From: JAWPNA01 sp045402695
GTDB lineage: Bacteria; Acidobacteriota; Polarisedimenticolia; JACPZX01; DASXTC01
Length of the DNA stretch: 11,281 nt
Assembly (NCBI GenBank): GCA_045402695.1
Contig: JAWPNA010000133.1
Span: 1 to 11,281 of the forward strand
Direction: 5' to 3'
The stretch's first letter is position 1. Each line of letters opens with the position of its first letter. This document shows, one piece after another, positions 5,994 through 11,281 of this stretch. The notes under the pieces were generated by a model. It did no database searches. It was not told the origin of the DNA and was given only the letters and a program-made list of their open reading frames with translations. Position numbers and translations under genes: made by a program.

Positions 5994-7910
5994 ATTCTAA
6001 AACGCCCGTCCCACCCTGTCCAGGCCGCCCGGGTGGGAACCTGGATCCTCTGCCTGCCTCTGGCCCTCAACGCGTGCAGCGCGTGCGGCCCGCGCGGACC
6101 CGGACGCGCGCGGCCGAATCTGCTCCTGCTGACGGTGGACAGCCTGCGCGCCGATCATGTGGGGTTCGGCGGGTTCCCCTCTTTCGTCGGCGCCCAGACT
6201 CCCAACATGGATGATCTGGCCCGGCGCGGGGTGGTTTTCAGCACGGCGCTGACTCCTTCCCCCGAGGCGCTCCCCGCGCTGGTGTCGCTGCACACCGGCA
6301 TGTACCGCCGCACGGCCGGAGAGACAGGCGGTGAGGCGGAGCCGCTGCCGCGGGAAGCCACCACCCTCGCCGAGATCCTGAAGCCTCTCGGGTATCGCAC
6401 CGCGGCGTTCGCCGCGACGCTGGAGCTGCATCCCAAGTACGGCCTGGACCAGGGATTCGACGTCTACTCTCTCGCCTACGCCGAGGCTCCGCGCCCCAGC
6501 CAGTCGCCCGAGAGGGGGATCCTCGCCGAAAAGGTGGCCGACCAGGCCCTCGAGTTTCTCGAAGCCGCCAGGAAGGAGCCGTTCTTCCTGTGGGTGAACT
6601 TCTACGACCCGCACTATTTCTACTCGCCGCCCGAGCCGTTCGCCGCGAAGTTCGCGGACAGGCCGTACGATGGAGAGGTGGCGTACGTGGACCGCGAGAT
6701 CGGCAGGATCCTGGCCACGCTGAGGGACTACGAGCTTGAAGCCGGCACCATCGTCGTGCTGGCGGGCAGCAACGGCGAGGGACTCGGAGATCACGGTGAG
6801 GAGTACCACGGCGTCACGCTGCAGGCGGCCACGACCCGCGTGCCGCTCGTGATCGCCGCGGGGCGGAGCGCCGGCGCCGCGCTGTCGCCGGGCCGGCGCC
6901 TGCAGACGGCCTCCTCCCTCGTGGACGTCGCGCCCACGGTGCTGGATCTGATGGGTCTGCCGAAGCTTGAGGGAGCGGACGGTGTGTCGCTCGCCGGCCC
7001 GGTCGAGGCGGATCGCCCGCTCTTCCTGGAGACCTCCTTGCCGCAGAGGTTGTTCGGTTGGAAGCCGCTGGCGGGGGTGGTCTCGGGACGGTGGAAGTAC
7101 GTGGCCGGATCGCGCGAGGAGCTGTTCGATCTGTCTGTTGACACGCGGGAAAGCAACGACTGCTCGGCATCCCACCCGGACGAGCTGAAGAGGCTGAAGG
7201 CGCTCGTCGCCGGCCACGCCGGATTGGCCGGTCCGCCGCGCGCGATGGACGATCAGGTGAAGAAGGAGATCCTGGGGCTGGGGTATGCGCCCGTCGCGGC
7301 CTCGCGAGCCGTCCCGGACCCGCGGGACATGACAGGCGTGGCCAACCAGGCCCTCAAGGCGGAGCGCTCGCGGCGCCGCGGCCAGGTCGAGGCGGCGGCC
7401 CTCCTGTTCGGCGAGGTGCTCAAGCAAGAGCCGGACAACCTCCTGGGTCTTCTCGGGATGTCGCAGATCCTGGCTGCTCGAAGAGATCCCGCCGCCGCTT
7501 TGCGCTTGCTGGAGCGGGCCCGGGATCTCCAGCCGGAGGCGGGCGAGACCTATCACCAGATCGGCCATCTGGTCCCCTTGCTCGGCTCCGCGAACGACAC
7601 ATCGAGCGCGGATCGGGCCAACCGTCTGTTCTGGGTCGCCACGCGTCTGGATCCGGCCAACGAGGAGGCTCTTTACGACCTGGCCTGCGGTCTCGCCCTG
7701 CGGGGGGAGCGCGATGCCGCCCTCGATGCGCTGGAGCAGGCGGTGAGGATGGGTTTCCGCGATTTCGGGTGGATGTCCCGTGACACCGACCTGAACAGCA
7801 TCCGATCGTACCCGCGTTTCGAATCGATCACCGGCATCAGGACGAAGCGACCCTCGCCTCCGGCGGAGGCCGTGGTCCCTCCGGCGCCCCAGGCGCCCCG
7901 GCCACAATGA
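5994..7910 (+). CDS. Sulfatase-fold lipoprotein with TPR repeats, probable pseudoenzyme
   Basis: The frame is open from before 5910. I place the start at ATT 5994 (see findings), giving 638 residues. The N-terminus, LKRPSHPVQAARVGTWILCL then PLALNAC, fits a lipoprotein signal with the lipid Cys at residue 28. Residues about 41-365 form an alkaline phosphatase/sulfatase-superfamily domain (Pfam PF00884 type): RPNLLLLTVDSLRADH, TPNMDDLARRGVVF, LDQGFDVY and ATTRVPLVI. The first metal Asp is kept (D49). Where the neighbour has LTAPSH, this protein has EALPAL (Ala at the nucleophile site, residue 92). Where the neighbour has SDHGES it has GSNGEG (residues 259-260). Catalysis is therefore unlikely. 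From about 450 come TPR-like repeats (AAALLFGEVLKQEPDNLLGL, ALYDLACGLALRGERDAALD) ending in DTDLNSIRSYPRFESI, a typical TPR-protein C-terminus. Overlap with the next gene suggests a joint complex. Confidence 0.85.
   Translation: MLKRPSHPVQAARVGTWILCLPLALNACSACGPRGPGRARPNLLLLTVDSLRADHVGFGGFPSFVGAQTPNMDDLARRGVVFSTALTPSPEALPALVSLHTGMYRRTAGETGGEAEPLPREATTLAEILKPLGYRTAAFAATLELHPKYGLDQGFDVYSLAYAEAPRPSQSPERGILAEKVADQALEFLEAARKEPFFLWVNFYDPHYFYSPPEPFAAKFADRPYDGEVAYVDREIGRILATLRDYELEAGTIVVLAGSNGEGLGDHGEEYHGVTLQAATTRVPLVIAAGRSAGAALSPGRRLQTASSLVDVAPTVLDLMGLPKLEGADGVSLAGPVEADRPLFLETSLPQRLFGWKPLAGVVSGRWKYVAGSREELFDLSVDTRESNDCSASHPDELKRLKALVAGHAGLAGPPRAMDDQVKKEILGLGYAPVAASRAVPDPRDMTGVANQALKAERSRRRGQVEAAALLFGEVLKQEPDNLLGLLGMSQILAARRDPAAALRLLERARDLQPEAGETYHQIGHLVPLLGSANDTSSADRANRLFWVATRLDPANEEALYDLACGLALRGERDAALDALEQAVRMGFRDFGWMSRDTDLNSIRSYPRFESITGIRTKRPSPPAEAVVPPAPQAPRPQ
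7883..7897 (+). repeat. Short GC hairpin before the second gene's start codon
   Basis: GGCGCC (7883-7888), CCA, GGCGCC (7892-7897) can form a 6-bp hairpin 9 bases before the ATG at 7907. There is no Shine-Dalgarno sequence at that ATG. The hairpin lies inside the coding end of the first gene, so ribosomes finishing that gene would melt it. This fits translational coupling, but the alanine/proline-rich coding also explains the bases. Confidence 0.3.
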
Positions 7911-9856
7911 AGCGCCGTGTCCCGCGGATCGTCCTCGCGGGCCTGGCGATGGCCGGCGCCGGGGCCGTGGGGTGGATCGCGTGGTCGTCCCTGACGGGCG
8001 GCGCCGCTCGCCCGCCCCGCAACGTGCTGCTCATCACCATTGACACGCTGCGCGCCGACCGCCTGGGCTGCTACGGATCCGACAAGGGCCTCACCCCGGC
8101 CCTGGACGCTTTCGCCGGCGACGCGACGAGCTTCTCGACAGCGTACACGCCGGTGCCGCTCACCGCGCCGTCGCACGCCACGATCCTGACCGGACGCTAC
8201 CCGATCAGCCACGGCTTGAGGAACAACGGGGGCGAGGCGCTCTCAACGGAGGAGACGCTGGTGTCCGAGATCCTTCACGAGAGAGGGTTCCGGACGGCCG
8301 CGATCGTGTCGAGTCTCGTGCTGTCCTCACAGTTCGGCCTGGACCAGGGGTTCGATCTCTACTACGAGGAGGGAATCAAGGGGACCGCTCACGGCGAGGG
8401 CCTCTGGTTCGACCAGAGGCCGGCCGACAAGACCGTGGACCGCGCGCTGGGATGGTTGAAGGCCGAGGCCGACCATCCCTTCTTTCTATGGGTGCACCTG
8501 TTCGACCCCCATGACCCGTACGATCCGCCGCCCCCCTACAAGAAGACATACGCCGCGGCGCCGTACAACGGCGAGGTCGCCTTCACCGACGCGCAGGTCG
8601 GCCGGCTCCTGGGCGCGTTCCGCGCCATGGGGCTGTATGACGATTCGATCATCATCGTGGTCTCCGACCACGGGGAGAGCCTCGGAGAGCACGGGGAGAT
8701 CTACCACGCCATCTTCCTCTACGATGCCACCACCCGCGTCCCTCTGATCATCCGGGTGCCGGGCGGCCGGCGAGGGAGAACCATCACCGACCTGGCTTCC
8801 ACGATCGACATCGCCCCGACGATCCTGGAAGCCCTGCGCATCCCGGCGCCTCCCGGCATGCAGGGGGTCAGTCTCCTTCAAGCGGCCGCGCGCGGCGCGC
8901 GCGTCGAAGCGCGGTCGCTGTTGCTCGAGACGATCTTCCCCACGACGTCGTACGGATGGGCCACGGTGCGCGCGCTCGTCGTCCCTTCGTGGAAGCTGAT
9001 CGATCTGCCGAAGCCGGAGCTCTACTCCATGGCATCGGATCCCACCGAAACCAAGAACCTCCATGCAGTGCGCTCGGCGCAGGCCGCCGAAATGCAATCG
9101 GAATACGAGCAGCTCTCAGCCGAGCTCGAATCCTCGGCACGCCAGGCCCCGCCGGCATCCATCGATGACGAGACCCGCGACAGACTCCTCAGCCTGGGGT
9201 ACATCGGAGGCCAGCAGTCGAAGACCCGGGGCGCGGGCAAGGCGGACCCGAAGGACATGGTCTTCATGACGACGCCGCTGCGGATCGGAGCGGCCCTCTC
9301 GAGGGAGGGCAAGTACGCCGATGCCGAGGAGGTGTTCCGCAAGGCGCTCGAGGTGGATCCAGACAACCGGTTCGCCCTGGTCGAGATCGGGCTGGCCCTC
9401 GAGAAGGATGCAAGGCTGGATGAGGCGATTCCGTTCTTCGAGCGTTTGGTGACGATCTACGCGGACGTGGAGGAGTTCTACCGCCTCTACGGCTCGGCCT
9501 TCATGCGCGCCCGGCGCCTCCCGGACGCGGAGGCGGTTTTCCGGAGGGCGGCGGCCGCGCTGCCCGAGTCGGCGCCGATGCACTTCATGCTGGGATACAC
9601 GCGCTTCCTCGTGGGACGATGCCCCGCAGCCGTGCCCGAGCTTCAGCTTGCCGCGCGCCTCGACACGAAGTTCGGGAAGCCTCACTACCTGCTCGCCGTC
9701 TGCGGGCTGCGGTCGGGGGATGAGCCGGGGGCGCTGTCAGCCCTGGAGGAGTATCTGAAGCGCGACCCTGATGTGGAGAGCCTCTTCGCGGACCCCTTCT
9801 TCGCGGAACTCAGGAGGAAACCGGTCTTCGAGGAGCTGCTCAGAAAGCACCTCTGA
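7907..9856 (+). CDS. Sulfatase-superfamily hydrolase/transferase with TPR repeats, probably active
   Basis: 649 residues. The ATG overlaps the previous stop (ATGA), so translation is probably coupled. The N-terminal KRR and a hydrophobic segment (8-28) form an uncleaved anchor or signal peptide. Residues about 37-330 are a PF00884-type domain: RNVLLITIDTLRADRLGCYG (metal Asp 46), TPVPLTAPSHATILTGRYP, HLFDPHDPYDPP, SDHGESLGEHGEIYH (metal Asp 254 and His 255) and DATTRVPLII. The sulfatase C/S-x-P-x-R signature is replaced by T-A-P-S-H (86-90). No formylglycine can form, and Thr 86 is the likely nucleophile, as in phosphodiesterase and phosphotransferase members of the superfamily. From about 455 come TPRs (EGKYADAEEVFRKALEVDPD, RLPDAEAVFRRAAAALPE). 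The protein probably faces the periplasm. The substrate is unknown; phospho-ester or phospho-transfer chemistry is inferred over sulfate. Confidence 0.88.
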   Translation: MKRRVPRIVLAGLAMAGAGAVGWIAWSSLTGGAARPPRNVLLITIDTLRADRLGCYGSDKGLTPALDAFAGDATSFSTAYTPVPLTAPSHATILTGRYPISHGLRNNGGEALSTEETLVSEILHERGFRTAAIVSSLVLSSQFGLDQGFDLYYEEGIKGTAHGEGLWFDQRPADKTVDRALGWLKAEADHPFFLWVHLFDPHDPYDPPPPYKKTYAAAPYNGEVAFTDAQVGRLLGAFRAMGLYDDSIIIVVSDHGESLGEHGEIYHAIFLYDATTRVPLIIRVPGGRRGRTITDLASTIDIAPTILEALRIPAPPGMQGVSLLQAAARGARVEARSLLLETIFPTTSYGWATVRALVVPSWKLIDLPKPELYSMASDPTETKNLHAVRSAQAAEMQSEYEQLSAELESSARQAPPASIDDETRDRLLSLGYIGGQQSKTRGAGKADPKDMVFMTTPLRIGAALSREGKYADAEEVFRKALEVDPDNRFALVEIGLALEKDARLDEAIPFFERLVTIYADVEEFYRLYGSAFMRARRLPDAEAVFRRAAAALPESAPMHFMLGYTRFLVGRCPAAVPELQLAARLDTKFGKPHYLLAVCGLRSGDEPGALSALEEYLKRDPDVESLFADPFFAELRRKPVFEELLRKHL

Positions 9857-10441
9857 TCACTCCGGGTGCGCGGGGCACAGCAGTTTCCTGAGGTGGGCCA
9901 GGGCGCGGCTGGAGTGCCGGCGCACCGTGATGGGCGAGATCATCAGGATCCTCGCCACCTCCCAGGTGGACAGCCCCTGCAGGTCACGGAGGATGACCAC
10001 CTCGCGCTCGCGCGCCGGAAGCTCCTTCAGCGCGCCCCGCAGCAGCTCGAAGTCCTCGTACGAGGCACGGCCCTCGGGGGCCGAGGCCACCTCTTCGATC
10101 TCCTCGAGAGATGCCTGCCCGGCGGGGGCCATCCGGCTCAGATGGTCACGCGATGCGTTGATCACGACCCGGTGGAAGTATGCCTTGAAGCTCCGCCCGG
10201 TCCGGTAGGAGGCGATGTAGCGGAACAGCTTGAGGAAGCTCTCCTGGGCGATGTCCTCGGCGTCCTGGCGAGAGGCCCCCATGCCGCGGGCGATCAAGAG
10301 TGCCCTCACCTCGAAACGATCCAGCAGCTCCGTAAACGCCTGCGCCTCCCCCGCCTGCGCGCGGCGGATGACCGCATCGAGCGCCTCGAGCGCCTCGGCG
10401 GCGGCCAGATCGCCCGGCAGGGCGCGGGAATCGGACACCAC
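9857..10441 (-). CDS. ECF-type RNA polymerase sigma factor
   Basis: 194 residues starting at GTG 10441. The sigma2 region (about 35-104) includes AFTELLDRFE, the DAEDIAQESFLKLFRYI signature at 60-76 that binds RNA polymerase and the -10 element, and FKAYFHRVVINASRDHL. The sigma4 region (about 136-188) includes LKELPAREREVVILRDLQGL and a helix-turn-helix STWEVARILMISPITVRRHS that would read the -35 element. The linker is acidic (SLEEIEEVAS). The length is normal for the family. It follows the FN3 gene by 18 bp on the same strand, so the two are probably cotranscribed. No anti-sigma gene is visible beside it; downstream the gene abuts the convergent sulfatase-fold gene. Its target promoters cannot be inferred from this window. 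The Shine-Dalgarno is weak (GGAAGAG, 5 bases before the GTG). Confidence 0.93.
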   Translation of the reverse strand: MVSDSRALPGDLAAAEALEALDAVIRRAQAGEAQAFTELLDRFEVRALLIARGMGASRQDAEDIAQESFLKLFRYIASYRTGRSFKAYFHRVVINASRDHLSRMAPAGQASLEEIEEVASAPEGRASYEDFELLRGALKELPAREREVVILRDLQGLSTWEVARILMISPITVRRHSSRALAHLRKLLCPAHPE

Positions 10442-10459
10442 GTTTGCTCTTCCGCTCCG

Positions 10460-11281
10460 CTAGTTGGGGCTCATGTTGCCCCGCACGTCCACGACGATGA
10501 CGCTGTAGTAGGTCACCGCCTCGGCCGGCACGGGGACGTTGGTGGAGGTCCCGCTGATGAAAGGCACGAGCGGCGCAAGCGAGTCCAGCCGCGTGCGCCC
10601 CACCGGCTGCGTGTCGGCGTACAGGACATAGTGGCTCACCACCGTGCCGTTGCCGTCAACATCCACGGCCACGGGGGACCAGCTCAGCGCCAGGTTGTTT
10701 CCGTTCCTCGCCACGTCGAGATTCGTGATGCCGGCCGGAAGCTGGCGGCCGACTCCCGAGTCGAAGCCGTCCTCGTCCCGGGCGCCGATCAGATAGTAGA
10801 AGTTCGGCGCGGCCGCGTAGGCGCCGGGATCCACGTACGACCCCGCGCTGGGATTCCCGATGAAGGCGATGTCGTTCTGCGGGGAGGGAACGAACCCGGG
10901 GAACACGTCGCGGTAGATCGTGAAGGAGGAAATCGTCGTGGGGCCGCCGTGGATGTTCGTGCCGGGAGGGGCCCAGAGCAGCTCGATGGAATCGGGCGAG
11001 CTGCCGGAGCGGCGCACCTCCAGGCTGGAGATGAAGTCGGGCGGGCTGATCCCCTCGAAGTACGAAGGCATTCCGGACCGCTGCGAGGTGAAGGAGCTGG
11101 TCAGGCCGGATGTGTTGGTGGCCGAGGCCACGAAGTAGTACATGATCCCCGTGGTGAGGTTCATCACGTCGGCCCCCGTGGCGGGCGCGACGACTTCCAC
11201 CTGGTTCGGGTAGGGCCCGCCGTCCGTCACGCCGTAGCGCACGGTGTACTTCATGATGTCCGGCAGGGATGCGGCCGCCCA
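10460..11281 (-). CDS. FN3-repeat surface or secreted protein, 5' end cut off by window edge
   Basis: The frame stays open through the right edge, so at least 273 residues are present and the N-terminus is missing. The ATG at 11254 is internal: the codons before it (WAAASLPDI) continue the same domain. Three fibronectin type III-like domains are readable. The first is partial, with YTVRYGVTDGGPYP and GIMYYFVASATNTSG. The second runs from FISSLEVRR through SIELLWAPPG and SSFTIYRDVF to NFYYLIGARDEDGF. The third has ITNLDVARNGNNLALSWSPV, VVSHYVLYADTQP and VTYYSVIVVDVRGNMSPN at the C-terminus. Each has the conserved Trp of strand B and the Tyr-x-Tyr or Tyr-Tyr of strand F. FN3 modules in bacteria act as spacers or binding domains of extracellular proteins. 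It shares a transcript with the ECF sigma factor gene, which could link the surface protein to its regulator. Confidence 0.85.
   Translation of the reverse strand, partial: WAAASLPDIMKYTVRYGVTDGGPYPNQVEVVAPATGADVMNLTTGIMYYFVASATNTSGLTSSFTSQRSGMPSYFEGISPPDFISSLEVRRSGSSPDSIELLWAPPGTNIHGGPTTISSFTIYRDVFPGFVPSPQNDIAFIGNPSAGSYVDPGAYAAAPNFYYLIGARDEDGFDSGVGRQLPAGITNLDVARNGNNLALSWSPVAVDVDGNGTVVSHYVLYADTQPVGRTRLDSLAPLVPFISGTSTNVPVPAEAVTYYSVIVVDVRGNMSPN

Noticed and set aside
5997..7907. Open frame of 636 codons on the minus strand opposite the first sulfatase-fold gene
   Set aside because: The composition is Arg/Gln-rich nonsense without motifs, and the plus frame has clear PF00884 and TPR signatures. 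Long antisense frames are common in GC-rich coding DNA.
9116..9685. Open frame of 189 codons on the minus strand inside the second sulfatase-fold gene
   Set aside because: It lies opposite the TPR region, has no start signal or motif, and is explained as a coding shadow.
9847..9869. GCACC/GGTGC inverted repeat at the convergent junction as a terminator
   Set aside because: It has only 5 bp with a 13-base loop and no T-run on either strand.

Overview
The window is GC-rich bacterial chromosome with eight genes, two of them cut by the window edges. There are no rRNA or tRNA genes, mobile elements or CRISPR arrays. Almost every product is exported or membrane-bound. The mix (sulfatase-fold domains fused to TPRs, cysteine-rich secreted proteins, FN3-type surface domains, a lone ECF sigma factor) resembles uncultured Acidobacteriota or neighbouring phyla. 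That placement is inference from gene style; no phylogenetic marker is present.

Left part, minus strand, read right to left. A divergent promoter region near 5.9 kb drives an exported protein of unknown function (4249-5904) and then a small single-pass membrane protein (3718-4179). A new sigma70-like promoter at 3637-3665 drives two secreted proteins 31 bp apart: a small protein with an internal domain duplication (2786-3493) and a 644-residue cysteine-rich protein (820-2754). A strong hairpin terminator (752-779) follows. Its U-tract overlaps the -35 box of a near-consensus promoter for an exported TPR protein (1-706) that appears to be leaderless and runs off the left edge.

Centre, plus strand. 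From the same divergent region, two paralogous proteins with an alkaline phosphatase/sulfatase-superfamily domain plus C-terminal TPRs (5994-7910 and 7907-9856) overlap by an ATGA. The second keeps a plausible active site, with Thr where sulfatases have formylglycine. The first has lost the nucleophile and a metal-binding Asp-His pair, so it looks like a lipoprotein pseudoenzyme partner of the second. This active/inactive pair is the most interesting system here.

Right part, minus strand. An FN3-repeat surface protein entering from the right edge (10460-11281) is followed after 18 bp by an ECF sigma factor (9857-10441). The stop codon of the sigma gene abuts that of the second sulfatase-fold gene with no bases between. 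No anti-sigma gene is visible next to it.
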